Shown here one piece after another: positions 1-8,116 of a stretch of DNA of 64,000 bases. The notes under the pieces were generated by a model. It saw only the letters and a program-made list of their open reading frames with translations, had not been told where the DNA came from and searched no databases. Each line of letters begins with the position of its first letter. The first letter of the stretch is position 1. The stretch lies in the NCBI GenBank assembly GCA_046350115.1, contig JAXMAZ010000007.1:62001-126000 (forward strand), in the 5' to 3' direction. A program made the position numbers and the translations under genes. The stretch comes from JAXMAZ01 sp046350115. Lineage in GTDB: Bacteria; Planctomycetota; Planctomycetia; Gemmatales; Gemmataceae.

Positions 1-42
1 CCTACCTTGCCTCCGTCCCGTCACCCCCGAGGAGGCCGTCTG

Positions 43-468
43 ATGCCCCGTCTGTTCGCCGCCGTCGCGGCCGTGGTCGCCCTGGCCGTCGCCGCCCCCG
101 CCGACGACAAGAAGAAAGATGACTTCCCGCTCAAGGGCACCTGGGTCCGCGAGGCCGAGGGGCTGGAGATCACGTTCAAGTTCAAGTCCAAGACCGAGCT
201 GGAGGTGACCGCCGAGGGCGGCGGGGCGGGCGTCACCCTGGTCTGCAAATGTGAGGTCGACGGGGACAAGGTGAAGGCCAAAACGACCGAGGTGAAGGAG
301 AAGGGGGACTTCCCGGCCAAGCCGCCGGTCGGGTTCGAGTTCAAGTGCGTGTTCAAGCTGGACAAGGACGACAAGGGCATGGCCAAGCTGACCGAGTTCG
401 AGGCGGACAACGCCGACCAGGCGAAGGCGGTGGTCGAGGGCGAATACAAGAAGAAGAAGAGCGACTGA
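43..468 (+). CDS. small exported Lys/Glu-rich protein, planctomycete paralogous-family type
   Basis: Encodes 141 residues. The N-terminus (residues 1-19) is a typical signal peptide, with Arg followed by an Ala/Val-rich core ending near APA-DD. The mature part is very rich in Lys, Glu and Asp and has beta-strand-like alternation (KGTWVREAEGLEITFKFKSK), suggesting a small exported beta-barrel or lipocalin-like fold. It resembles the short Gemmata paralogous families of unknown role (inference from composition and length; no search done). The ATG at 43 is preferred because GGAGG lies at 31-35; an upstream in-frame start would spoil the signal peptide. Function unknown. The gene converges with the M28 peptidase gene. 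Confidence 0.7.
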   Translation: MPRLFAAVAAVVALAVAAPADDKKKDDFPLKGTWVREAEGLEITFKFKSKTELEVTAEGGGAGVTLVCKCEVDGDKVKAKTTEVKEKGDFPAKPPVGFEFKCVFKLDKDDKGMAKLTEFEADNADQAKAVVEGEYKKKKSD

Positions 469-491
469 CAGCCCGGCCCGGAAACAGGAAA

Positions 492-515
492 GCCCACGGA
501 CTGCGGTCCGTGGGC
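492..515 (-). terminator. stem-loop, likely terminator of the M28 peptidase gene
   Basis: GCCCACGGAC (492-501) pairs perfectly with GTCCGTGGGC (506-515) around a 4-nt loop. Read on the minus strand it is followed by TTTCCTGTTTCC, a weak T-tract, so it fits the peptidase gene that ends at 632. It lies upstream of the plus-strand terminator at 575, so the two convergent transcripts would overlap. Confidence 0.55.
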
Positions 516-574
516 CGAACAGCAACTGCTTCCCTTTACACCACGGCAACTGGCTACGACCCGGGCAGTCCCGG

Positions 575-607
575 CCCACCCATGACAATGGGTGGGCTTT
601 GTCTTTT
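575..607 (+). terminator. intrinsic terminator after the small exported protein
   Basis: CCCACCCAT (575-583) and ATGGGTGGG (588-596) form a 9-bp stem with a GACA loop, followed by CTTTGTCTTTT. The stem core is related to the hairpins at 5533 and 8065. Confidence 0.7.
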
Positions 608-631
608 GCAGTTACTCCTCCTCGGATCTCG

Positions 632-2548
632 TCACTTCTTCGGCGCGTTCGGGGTGACTTTCAGCGTCATCTTCTTCTCCCCCCGCTGCACCACCACCTC
701 GATCTCCACCCCCGGCTTCTGGCCGGCCATGGCGGACATGTACTCCTGCACCGTCTTGACCGGCTTGCCGGCGATCTCCAGCAGGATGTCCCCGCCCTTG
801 ATGCCGGCCTTCTTGGCCGCCCCCTCGTCCGTCACCCCCTGCAGCACCACCCCGCCGCCGGCCTCGGACGCCGGGTAGTCGATCAGCAGGCCGAGGGTCG
901 GGCCGATCTTCCGGGGGGAGTCCCCGCCGGCCTTCGCCTTCCGGTCCGGCTGGGTGATCGGGTCGGTCCACCCGCCGCTGACCGGCTCGAACTTCCACCG
1001 GTCCGGGAGCGTGCCGAAGTGCCCGGCCAGCAGCTCCACCAGGTCGGCCGTCCGCTTCATCCCGTCCAGGTTGATCTTGTCCGGGGTGTCGGTCGGCCGG
1101 TGGTAGTCGGTGTGCAGGCCGGTGAAGAAGAACAGCACCGGGATCTTCTGCAGGAAGAACGACTCGTGGTCGCTCGGCCCATTCCCGTAGGCCCGCTTGA
1201 TGAGCCGGAACTGGGTGCAGACGTTGAACGTCTCCAGCGCCTTGTCGAGCGGGGCGGCGGTGCCGGTGCCGTACACCGTCAGCCGGTCCCGGCGGGTGAG
1301 CGGGTCGTGCGGGTCGTCGGTGGTGCCGGGCAGCGCCCCCGGGGTGGCCCGGCCGATCATGTCCATGTTCAGCATCAGGACGGTGTTCGCCAGCGGGTAC
1401 GTCGGGTTCTTGACGTAGTGCTGGCTGCCGAGCAGCCCCCGCTCCTCCCCGCTGAACGTGACGAACACCAGCCGGCGGCCGACGTACCCCTGCTTCCGCG
1501 CCCCGAACCGCCGGGCCAGCTCCAGCACCCCGCAGGTGCCGGACGCGTTGTCGTCCGCCCCGTAGTGGACCTTCCCCTTACCGCCCCCGCCGAGCATGCT
1601 GCCCGGCTCGCCCAGCCCGAGGTGGTCGTAGTGGGCGCCGATGACGACCGTCTCGTCAGCCAGCGGGCCGGAGCCGTCCAGCACCCCGATCACGTTCCGG
1701 CACTGGATGAACGGCCGGTTGACGGTCAGCTCGGCGGTCACGGTCGCCCCGTCGATCACCTTCGACCGCGGCTTCAGATCCTCGTCGATTGCCGTCTCCA
1801 CCTCGCTCAGGTTCAGCCCGGCCCCGGCCAGCGACTCCTCGGCGAAGGCCCGCTTCACCTGCACCACCGGGAAGTTCGGGGCGGGCACGGCGAGGGTCTT
1901 GAAGTCCACGTCCGCGTCCCCGTCCTTGGCGTAGGACCGGTCGTTCACCAGGATCACCCCGGCCGCCTTGTGGTCGTAGGCGGTCTGCAGCTTGGCGGTG
2001 AGGGAGGCGAGCGTCCCGTCCCCGCCCTTGTCGAACGGCTTCTCCTTGTTCTCCCACCGCGGGGTCCGCCGCAGGACGATCACCCACTTGCCGGCCGCGT
2101 CCAGCCCGGCGTAGTCGTCGTACTTCAGCTTGGCGGACGTGATCCCGTACCCGGCGAACGCCACCCCGGCGGACGTCTTGCCGGACCCGCTGAGCGGCAG
2201 GAACTGCTCCTTGTAGGTCAGCTCGTGCTGGTTGCCCCCGCCGCCGGCGGACAGGGTGTTCGGGGTGCCCAGGGTCGGGGCGCCGTTGAGCACCGTGAAC
2301 GGCTGGAAGTACGACCCGTTCTGCCCGCCCGGCCGCAGCCCGGCCTTCTTGAACGTGTCGGCGATGTAGTCCCCGGCCTTCAGGATGCCCTTGGTCTCGA
2401 TCCCCCGGCCCTGGCACTCCTCCCCGCCCAGGAAGAAGATGTCCGCCTTCATCTGGGCGACGGCCGGGTTCGGGGCGGCCGGCTCGGCGGCCGGGGCGAC
2501 GGCGGCCAGTGCGACGAGCAGCACGGCCGCGGCGGGACGGGTGAGCAT
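632..2548 (-). CDS. exported M28-family zinc aminopeptidase with PA and PDZ domains
   Basis: Encodes 638 residues. A signal peptide occupies residues 1-21. A PA-like insert (about 110-260) is followed by the M28 metallopeptidase core: GAHYDHLG (His ligand), GADDNASG (bridging Asp), SGEERGLLGS (catalytic and ligand Glu), NMDMIG (Asp) and a C-terminal HTDYHRPTDT (His). All five zinc-site elements are visible. A PDZ domain closes the protein (about 545-630, GAAKKAGIKGGDILLEIAG). This layout matches exported planctomycete and myxobacterial M28 peptidases, which are probably aminopeptidases acting in the periplasm. The ATG at 2548 is chosen because the signal peptide begins there; longer in-frame starts run into a palindromic repeat. 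It is divergent from the protease gene at 2912. Confidence 0.9.
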   Translation of the reverse strand: MLTRPAAAVLLVALAAVAPAAEPAAPNPAVAQMKADIFFLGGEECQGRGIETKGILKAGDYIADTFKKAGLRPGGQNGSYFQPFTVLNGAPTLGTPNTLSAGGGGNQHELTYKEQFLPLSGSGKTSAGVAFAGYGITSAKLKYDDYAGLDAAGKWVIVLRRTPRWENKEKPFDKGGDGTLASLTAKLQTAYDHKAAGVILVNDRSYAKDGDADVDFKTLAVPAPNFPVVQVKRAFAEESLAGAGLNLSEVETAIDEDLKPRSKVIDGATVTAELTVNRPFIQCRNVIGVLDGSGPLADETVVIGAHYDHLGLGEPGSMLGGGGKGKVHYGADDNASGTCGVLELARRFGARKQGYVGRRLVFVTFSGEERGLLGSQHYVKNPTYPLANTVLMLNMDMIGRATPGALPGTTDDPHDPLTRRDRLTVYGTGTAAPLDKALETFNVCTQFRLIKRAYGNGPSDHESFFLQKIPVLFFFTGLHTDYHRPTDTPDKINLDGMKRTADLVELLAGHFGTLPDRWKFEPVSGGWTDPITQPDRKAKAGGDSPRKIGPTLGLLIDYPASEAGGGVVLQGVTDEGAAKKAGIKGGDILLEIAGKPVKTVQEYMSAMAGQKPGVEIEVVVQRGEKKMTLKVTPNAPKK

Positions 2549-2580
2549 GGCAGCGGGTTCCTGGGAACGGGCGGGGGTGA

Positions 2581-2723
2581 AACCTAACCCCCCGGCCCCC
2601 TTCCCTACGAGGGAAGGGGAAGCAAGGGGGTACAAGGTCCGGGCAACGGCTCCTGGTTCGGGCGGCGGGAGCACCCCGCTTGCTCCCCTTCCCTCGTAGG
2701 GAAGGGGGCCGGGGGGTTAGGTT
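2581..2723. repeat. long inverted repeat between divergent genes (family with CCCCTTCCCTAC core)
   Basis: The arms 2581-2630 and 2674-2723 are inverted copies about 50 bp long with only a few differences near their inner ends. Each arm contains its own smaller palindrome (CCCTTCCCTACGAGGGAAGGG type). The element fills most of the 363-bp spacer between the M28 peptidase and the 2912 protease. In the remaining 2724-2911 I see no gene and no convincing promoter. Related arms occur at 55375-55515 and, more loosely, at 57692. Confidence 0.85.
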
Positions 2724-2911
2724 GCCTTCCACCGCTCCATCCGCCGGCCGGGTCCGGTAGTCATGTCATTATGCCGACCGACCAGCCGACTGCCGAGCGG
2801 TTTTCCTGCTGCGACCGTCCACCCCGGCCGGTATCCTGACGGTGGCAGTTTTCCTCAACCGGCCCGCGCAGGCGCCCCTCCGCCGGCGGCGGGTCCACGG
2901 GATTCCCGCAC

Positions 2912-5497
2912 ATGGCGTTCACCATCAGTTGTCCGGCCTGTCAGACTGATTACCCGGCGAGCGAGGCCCAGATCGGCCAGACGGTCAAGTGTCAGACGTG
3001 CGGCACCACGATCCGGGTGTCCGCCCCCGGGGCGGTGGCGGCCAAGCCACTAGCCGCCAAACCGGTGGCCGCCCGGGCCGTCCCGGCGACCGCCGTCGGT
3101 GCGGCCAAGCCGGCCCGCCGGCCGGTGATCGACGAGGACGACGAGGACGACCGGCCCCGCGGGAAGAAGGGGGACGGCAAGAAGGGGTCGTTGCTGCCGC
3201 TGCTCGCCGGGGCGGCGGCCGTGCTGCTGGTCGGCGGCGGGGCGGGGGCGTACTTCGCCGGGCTGTTCGGCGGCAAGGAGACGACGGTCGCCCAAAGCAC
3301 CGGCACCCCGGACACCGGCGGCCCATCGTCGGCCGGCCCCCGGCAGCGGGCGGCGGCCGAGTTGCCGAAGGAAGAGGCGACCGACCTGTCGGTCGAAGCC
3401 ACCCCGACGGCCAAGCCGGTGACGAAGGCCGGCCCGAAGGCGGCCCCTCAGCCGCCGACCGAGCCGGAGCGGAAGCAGGCGATCCCGGCCGGGCTGGGCC
3501 AGTTGCCGAAGGCCGGCGGCACCGCCGCGGCCGGCAGCCCGCCGCCCCCGACCAAGACCGAGCCGGACAGCACCACCCTGAAGCGGTGCAAGGAAGCGGC
3601 CGTGTTCTTCCGGGTGGAGAGCAAGAACGGCGGGGGCGGCGAGGGGAGCGGGTGGTTCGCCCTGGAGCCGAACCTGATCGTCACCAACGCCCACGTCCTC
3701 GGGATGGACACCCCGAACAGCCTGCCGCCAAAAAAGATCACCGTGTTCATCAACCCGGGCACCCCGCAGGAGAAGGAGATCCCGCACGAGAAGCTGGAGA
3801 TCCTGGCCGTCGACCGGGACGCCGACCTGGCGCTGCTGAAGGTACGGAACATGGACGCCAGCCAGCTCCCGCCCCCGCTCCAGGTCCGCCCGACCCGGGA
3901 GCTGCGGGATCTGGAGCCGGTGGTGGTCATCGGCTACCCCGGGGGCAGCCGGCTGTCGGCCATCAACCGCAGCCGCAAGCCGCCCCTCGTGACTAACAAC
4001 CTGACCCGGGTCGGGGCCATCCGGTACGACGACAACGGCAACCTGTACTCGGTCCAGATTCAGGGCGGGGCGGCCCCGGGCAACTCCGGCGGGCCGATCA
4101 TCGACATGGACGGGAACGTGATCGGGGTGCTGGTTCGGGCGCCGGCGGACGCCCGGCTGGCCGCCGCCGCCATGTACGGGGTGCCGACCGAACAGGTGTC
4201 CGGGCTGGTCGCCGGGCGGATCGGGTCGGTCGAGTACGGCCAGCCGTACAACAAGGACGGCAAGGTCCACATCCCGGTGACCGCCACGTGCCTGGACCCG
4301 TTCAACCGGCTGTCCGCCGTCGGGGTCGGGTTCTGGGTCGGGGAGAACACCAAGAAGACCCGCCCCCCCGGCCCGAGCCGCAGTCCGGCCGAACCCGGTG
4401 ACGGCGACTTCCAGGAAGTGAAGCTGGCGTACAAGCACACCAAGGACAAGCAGACGGCCACGGGCGAAGTCGTCCTGCCGGCCCTCCCGGCCGGCCGGGC
4501 CTACTGGACCCAGCCCTACTACAGCAACGCCCTGACGGCCAAGCAGTGGCTGGCCGGCAACCCGGTGCAGATGGTCGGCCCGCCGGTCGACCTGGCCCCG
4601 GCCGACCTGATCGTCCGGTACAAGCCCGGGACCAAGCGGACCATAACCGTCTCGAACAAGAGTGACTTGCAGCAGTTCGAGGAGGGCGAGGGGGCGGACA
4701 AGGATGAGCGGGTGCTGATCGAGACCCGGGTGGAGATGGCCGAGACGGTCACCCGGCCGGCCTCCAACGAGGGGGTGGCCGCCCTGCTGTTGGAGTACAA
4801 GAAGCTGTCCCTGAACGCCGAGGTCGGGGTCCGGAAGTTCGAGGACGTGATCCCGGCCGAGCTACGGCGGCTGCTGAACGAGGGGATCAAGACGGTCCAG
4901 GGGCTGGCCCAGGTGAACCGCCGCGGGGAGATCTTCAACACCCGGAGCAACCTGCGGGGGACCGGCCAGTTCGCCCCCATCTTCAAGGGGTTCAGTGACG
5001 AGGCACTCGAAGCGCTGGCCGCCGCCAGCCTGCCGCTGCCGAACGAGAAGGTGAACCCGGGGCACACCTGGAAGGGGACCAAGAACGCCCGGCTGTCCGT
5101 CCTGTTCCTGGACCCGGCCGACGCCCTCCCGCCGGAGGCCGGCAAGCAGCCCGGTCCGGGCGGCCGGCCGGTGCCCAAGACCCGGACCAGCCGGGCCAGG
5201 GAGTACCGGTTCCAGGAGGAGATCACCTACACCTACATCGGCAGCCGCACCCGGGCCGGGACCAAGGAGGCAGTGATTAAGGTGGAGGGGACGATCAAGC
5301 CGGCCGCCGGGACCGCCGCCGACCGCGGGGCGACCGGCAAGGTGAAGGGGTACGCCTACGTCGACCTGGACACCGGCGTCATCCTGGAGGCCAACCTGGA
5401 GAAAGAGCTGGAAGTCGACAGCTCCGGGGACGGGGTGAAGCGGCGGCTCAGCGGGATCAACGAGTACAAGCTGTCGCGCGGGTCGCCGACGAACTGA
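2912..5497 (+). CDS. zinc-ribbon, membrane-anchored trypsin-like (HtrA-type) serine protease
   Basis: Encodes 861 residues. The N-terminus is a four-Cys zinc ribbon (CPAC at 7-10, CQTC at about 28-31). It is followed by an acidic linker and one transmembrane segment near residues 94-118, then a Pro/Ala-rich stalk. A chymotrypsin-like domain follows with the full triad visible: His261 in TNAHV, Asp305 in DADLALL and Ser392 in GNSGGP. The last 400 residues hold no fold I recognise. The predicted topology is cytoplasmic zinc ribbon with the protease outside the membrane, as in stress-response proteases (inference). No good Shine-Dalgarno is present before ATG 2912, but the zinc ribbon starts right there. 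Confidence 0.85.
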   Translation: MAFTISCPACQTDYPASEAQIGQTVKCQTCGTTIRVSAPGAVAAKPLAAKPVAARAVPATAVGAAKPARRPVIDEDDEDDRPRGKKGDGKKGSLLPLLAGAAAVLLVGGGAGAYFAGLFGGKETTVAQSTGTPDTGGPSSAGPRQRAAAELPKEEATDLSVEATPTAKPVTKAGPKAAPQPPTEPERKQAIPAGLGQLPKAGGTAAAGSPPPPTKTEPDSTTLKRCKEAAVFFRVESKNGGGGEGSGWFALEPNLIVTNAHVLGMDTPNSLPPKKITVFINPGTPQEKEIPHEKLEILAVDRDADLALLKVRNMDASQLPPPLQVRPTRELRDLEPVVVIGYPGGSRLSAINRSRKPPLVTNNLTRVGAIRYDDNGNLYSVQIQGGAAPGNSGGPIIDMDGNVIGVLVRAPADARLAAAAMYGVPTEQVSGLVAGRIGSVEYGQPYNKDGKVHIPVTATCLDPFNRLSAVGVGFWVGENTKKTRPPGPSRSPAEPGDGDFQEVKLAYKHTKDKQTATGEVVLPALPAGRAYWTQPYYSNALTAKQWLAGNPVQMVGPPVDLAPADLIVRYKPGTKRTITVSNKSDLQQFEEGEGADKDERVLIETRVEMAETVTRPASNEGVAALLLEYKKLSLNAEVGVRKFEDVIPAELRRLLNEGIKTVQGLAQVNRRGEIFNTRSNLRGTGQFAPIFKGFSDEALEALAAASLPLPNEKVNPGHTWKGTKNARLSVLFLDPADALPPEAGKQPGPGGRPVPKTRTSRAREYRFQEEITYTYIGSRTRAGTKEAVIKVEGTIKPAAGTAADRGATGKVKGYAYVDLDTGVILEANLEKELEVDSSGDGVKRRLSGINEYKLSRGSPTN

Positions 5498-5532
5498 CGG
5501 CCCCGACGAACTGACGGCCCCGACGAACCGAC
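5487..5532 (+). repeat. 17-bp tandem duplication across the protease stop codon
   Basis: CGACGAACTGACGGCCC occurs at 5487-5503 and again at 5504-5520, followed by a partial third copy (CGACGAACCGAC) to 5532. The first copy carries the TGA stop (5495-5497). It looks like a slippage duplication. Confidence 0.85.
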
Positions 5533-5566
5533 AAAGCCCACCCGTTGCAACGGGTGGGCTTTCTTG
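5533..5566 (+). terminator. perfect 30-bp palindromic terminator
   Basis: Positions 5533-5562 form a perfect palindrome (AAAGCCCACCCGTTG and its complement), followed by CTTG. A 28-bp core of it recurs exactly at 8065-8092. The A-tract before and T-tract after make it bidirectional. Confidence 0.8.
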
Positions 5567-5584
5567 TTCCCGTCGACCCCTACC

Positions 5585-6241
5585 ATGTCCCTCATGGACC
5601 ACGTCATCACCTGCCCGGGGTGCGGGGCGTCACTGCACGTCCCGGCCGCCGTTGTCGGCCAGCCGGCCCACTGCCCGCACTGCAAGACCGCGTTCGGCCT
5701 GACCGCCACCCCCGGCGGCCCACCGGCCGTCCGCCCGCCGAAACCCCGCATCCCCCGCCGGCTGATCCTGCCGGCGTTCGGGCTGATCGTGCTCGGCTCG
5801 GCCGGGCTGCTGGTGAACGGGCTGATGGCCGTGCGGTGCGAGTTCGACGAGGGGTTCGCCGAGCGGTACGCCCGGTCCACGGTGGCCGAGGAGCGGGCGA
5901 TCGAGTCGCTCGGGTCGAAGCAGCCGGACACCCCGTTCATGGCCGCGGCCGGGCCGGGGGTGGTGGGGCACGTCCGGGAGGAGTTGGACGAGCAACTGGC
6001 CGCCGCCCGGGCGCCGCGGGTGCGACCGCTGGCGTGGGCGTCGGTCGCACTCAGCGCCGTGGCACTGGCCGGCGGGGCGACGATGCTGGCCGGCCGGCTG
6101 CTGCCGCTGGCCTTCCTCGGCTGCGTGGCGGCGGCGGCCAACGTCAACCACAACTGCTTCATCCCCGGCCTGGTGGTCGGGGTGTACGGGATCGTCACCC
6201 TGGCCCGGGACGACGTGCGGGAGCACTTCCGCAGGAACTGA
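5585..6241 (+). CDS. zinc-ribbon integral membrane protein
   Basis: Encodes 218 residues. A zinc ribbon (CPGC and CPHC) at the N-terminus is followed by a basic linker, a transmembrane segment (about 55-80), a soluble loop of about 70 residues, and two or three further hydrophobic segments (about 140-200) ending in a charged tail. No catalytic motif is recognised. The N-terminal ribbon is the same kind as in the proteases or propeller proteins starting at 2912 and 54781. ATG 5585 is preferred; ATG 5594 is also possible. Its stop codon TGA (6239-6241) lies inside the left arm of a 40-bp palindrome. Role unknown. Confidence 0.7.
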   Translation: MSLMDHVITCPGCGASLHVPAAVVGQPAHCPHCKTAFGLTATPGGPPAVRPPKPRIPRRLILPAFGLIVLGSAGLLVNGLMAVRCEFDEGFAERYARSTVAEERAIESLGSKQPDTPFMAAAGPGVVGHVREELDEQLAAARAPRVRPLAWASVALSAVALAGGATMLAGRLLPLAFLGCVAAAANVNHNCFIPGLVVGVYGIVTLARDDVREHFRRN

Positions 6242-6325
6242 GTCGTCAAGTCGTCAGGTCTTCAAGTCCTCAAGTCGAAACCGCCCGACTTGAGGACTTG
6301 AAGACCTGACGACTTGACGACTCAG
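6238..6325. repeat. perfect 40-bp-arm palindrome containing both flanking stop codons
   Basis: Arm 6238-6277 is an exact reverse complement of arm 6286-6325, with an 8-nt loop (AAACCGCC). The arm is built of degenerate 8-nt units of the type TCAAGTCG / TCAGGTCT / TCAAGTCC. The outermost CTGA supplies the TGA stop of the plus-strand membrane protein and, mirrored, the TGA stop of cysK on the minus strand. A close relative lies at 31307-31385. It can also act as a bidirectional terminator. Confidence 0.95.
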
Positions 6326-7344
6326 TCTTGCGGGTACAGCGCCGTGGACAGATACCGCTCGCCCAGGTCCGGCAGCACCACCACGATCGTCTTGCCGGCG
6401 TGTTCGGGCATGTTCGCCAGCCGGACCGCTGCCGCCGCCGCCGCCCCGCAACTGATCCCGCACAGCATCCCTTCCTCCTTCGCCAGCCGGCGGGCCATCT
6501 CGAACGACTCGTCGTCCGTCACCTGCGCCACGTCGTCGATCAGGGTGTACCCGCCGTCCTTGGCCCGCTTGAGGCCGTCCTGCACCACCCCGGGGATGAA
6601 CCCGGCCCCCAGCCCCTGAATCTTGTGCCGGCCGGGCGTCACCTTGTCCGCCGGCACCCCGTCCTTGATGTGCTGGGTGAGCACCGCGCTGACGCTCGGC
6701 TCGACGGCGATATTCTTGATCGCCGGGTTCCGCTTCTTGAACACCTCCCCGCAGCCGACGATGGTGCCGCCGGTCCCGACCCCGGACACGAACAGGTCGA
6801 ACTTCCCACCGGTCGCGGCCCAGATCTCCTCGGCCGTCGTCTCCCGGTGGACCTGCGGGTTGGCCGGGTTGGTGAACTGCTGCGGGATGAACGCGTTCGG
6901 CTCCCCGCCGTGCTGGGCGAGCAGCTCCTGGGCCTTGGCCACCGCCCCGTTCATCCCCTTCTCCGCCGGGGTCAGGTGCAGCTCGGCCCCGAACGCCTTG
7001 AGCAGCCGGCGGCGCTCCAGCGACATGCTCTCCGGCATCGTGATGACCAGCTTGTACCCCTTGGCCGCGCAGGTGAACGCCAGCCCGATTCCGGTGTTCC
7101 CGGAGGTGGCCTCGATGATGACCGTGTCCTTGGTGATCTTGCCGGCCTTCTCGCCCGCCTCGATCATGGACACCCCGATCCGGTCCTTGACGCTCCAGAG
7201 CGGGTTGAAGTTCTCCAGCTTGGCGATGACCGTCGCCCCGGCCCCGGCCGTCACCCGGCGGAGGCGGACCAGCGGGGTGCCGCCGATGCACTCGGTGATC
7301 GTGTCGTACACCTTCGGGCGGATGCTGGCGGTGTTGGCGGCCAT
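6322..7344 (-). CDS. cysK: cysteine synthase (O-acetylserine sulfhydrylase)
   Basis: Encodes 340 residues, close to the usual 310-330 of CysK. It makes L-cysteine from O-acetylserine and sulfide with PLP in the cytoplasm. The PLP lysine is Lys53 in NPLWSVKDR; the substrate loop is TSGNTG at 80-85; the phosphate-binding Gly loop GTGGT follows near 190. ATG 7344 gives the standard N-terminus; earlier in-frame codons would translate a palindromic repeat. The gene is divergent from fae. The plus-strand genes mtdB, cysH and the Rrf2 regulator follow fae, so the neighbourhood covers both sulfate reduction and cysteine formation. Confidence 0.93.
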   Translation of the reverse strand: MAANTASIRPKVYDTITECIGGTPLVRLRRVTAGAGATVIAKLENFNPLWSVKDRIGVSMIEAGEKAGKITKDTVIIEATSGNTGIGLAFTCAAKGYKLVITMPESMSLERRRLLKAFGAELHLTPAEKGMNGAVAKAQELLAQHGGEPNAFIPQQFTNPANPQVHRETTAEEIWAATGGKFDLFVSGVGTGGTIVGCGEVFKKRNPAIKNIAVEPSVSAVLTQHIKDGVPADKVTPGRHKIQGLGAGFIPGVVQDGLKRAKDGGYTLIDDVAQVTDDESFEMARRLAKEEGMLCGISCGAAAAAAVRLANMPEHAGKTIVVVLPDLGERYLSTALYPQD

Positions 7345-7430
7345 CGGGATGCCCTCGGATACCTGAGTAACGCGATCAACTCGTTGCCCGTTGTACGCCG
7401 GGAGGGGGGGGCGAACAAGCGGCCCCTCTT

Positions 7431-7461
7431 CCTCGTTCCCACGCTCTGCGTGGGAACGAGG
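7431..7461. repeat. GTTCCCACG palindrome
   Basis: CCTCGTTCCCACG (7431-7443) and CGTGGGAACGAGG (7449-7461) pair perfectly around CTCTG. The same palindrome appears twice, in inverted orientation, at 63440-63580. It lies in the divergent cysK-fae spacer, where it could also shape the promoters. Confidence 0.9.
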
Positions 7462-7551
7462 AGGGTGGGCGGTTGCCGTTCGCCGGGGGCCGGCTACACC
7501 AGACGCCACGCCTTACGGTTCCTCCCCACCCCGTGCACGGAGCGAGTGCCC

Positions 7552-8049
7552 ATGTCCATGTTCATCGGCGAAGGCCTGGTCGGCGACGGCAACGAGATCG
7601 CCCACATCGACCTGCTGATCGGCGACAAGGCCGGGCCGGTCGGGACGGCGTTCGCCAACGCCCTGGCCAACCAGAGCGCCGGGCACACCAGCCTGCTGGC
7701 GGTCATCACCCCGAACCTGATCTGCAAGCCGGCCACGGTGATGATCACCAAGGTGACGATCAAGGGGATGAAGCAGGCGGTGCAGATGTTCGGCCCGGCC
7801 CAGGCCGCGGTCGCCCGGGCGGTGGCCGACAGCGTCGCCGAGGGGGTCATCCCGAGCAGCAAGGCGGACGACTACGTGATCGTCTGCGGGGTGTTCATCC
7901 ACCCGGCCGCGGCCGACGACAACAAGATCTTCCAGTACAACTACGAGGCCACCAAACTGGCCATCAAGTGCGCCATGACCGGCGAGCCGAAGATCGCCGA
8001 CATCACCGCCAAGAAGGACACCGTCAAGCACCCGTTCAGCCCGAAGTAA
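7552..8049 (+). CDS. fae: formaldehyde-activating enzyme
   Basis: Encodes 165 residues, full length for Fae. It condenses formaldehyde with tetrahydromethanopterin to methylene-H4MPT in the cytoplasm. The N-terminal GLVGDGNEIAHIDLLIG holds the catalytic His (His18 here), and the signature blocks GPVGTAFANALANQSAGH, TKVTIKGMKQAVQMFGPAQ and VIVCGVFIHP follow. ATG 7552 is chosen because MSMFIGE is the conserved beginning. mtdB, the next pathway enzyme, follows 67 bp downstream, separated by a terminator-like hairpin. H4MPT-linked C1 genes are known from methylotrophs and planctomycetes. Here they most likely serve formaldehyde detoxification or oxidation (inference). Confidence 0.95.
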   Translation: MSMFIGEGLVGDGNEIAHIDLLIGDKAGPVGTAFANALANQSAGHTSLLAVITPNLICKPATVMITKVTIKGMKQAVQMFGPAQAAVARAVADSVAEGVIPSSKADDYVIVCGVFIHPAAADDNKIFQYNYEATKLAIKCAMTGEPKIADITAKKDTVKHPFSPK

Positions 8050-8064
8050 GGGCAGGCGGTCCCT

Positions 8065-8094
8065 AAGCCCACCCGTTGCAACGGGTGGGCTTTC
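8065..8094 (+). terminator. palindromic terminator between fae and mtdB
   Basis: The 28-bp palindrome at 8065-8092 (AAGCCCACCCGTTG plus complement) is identical to the core at 5534-5561. It is followed by TTTCG, so it may only partly uncouple fae from mtdB. Confidence 0.7.
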
Positions 8095-8116
8095 GCCCAT
8101 CAACTCAGCTCGTCCC

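Noticed and set aside
599..2587. A 662-codon plus-strand frame opposite the M28 peptidase
   Set aside because: Arg/Leu/Val/Gly shadow composition; the peptidase on the minus strand has all active-site motifs.
2763..3053. A 96-codon frame upstream of the 2912 protease
   Set aside because: Overlaps the protease start out of frame, is Pro/Arg/Ser-rich and has no ribosome-binding site.
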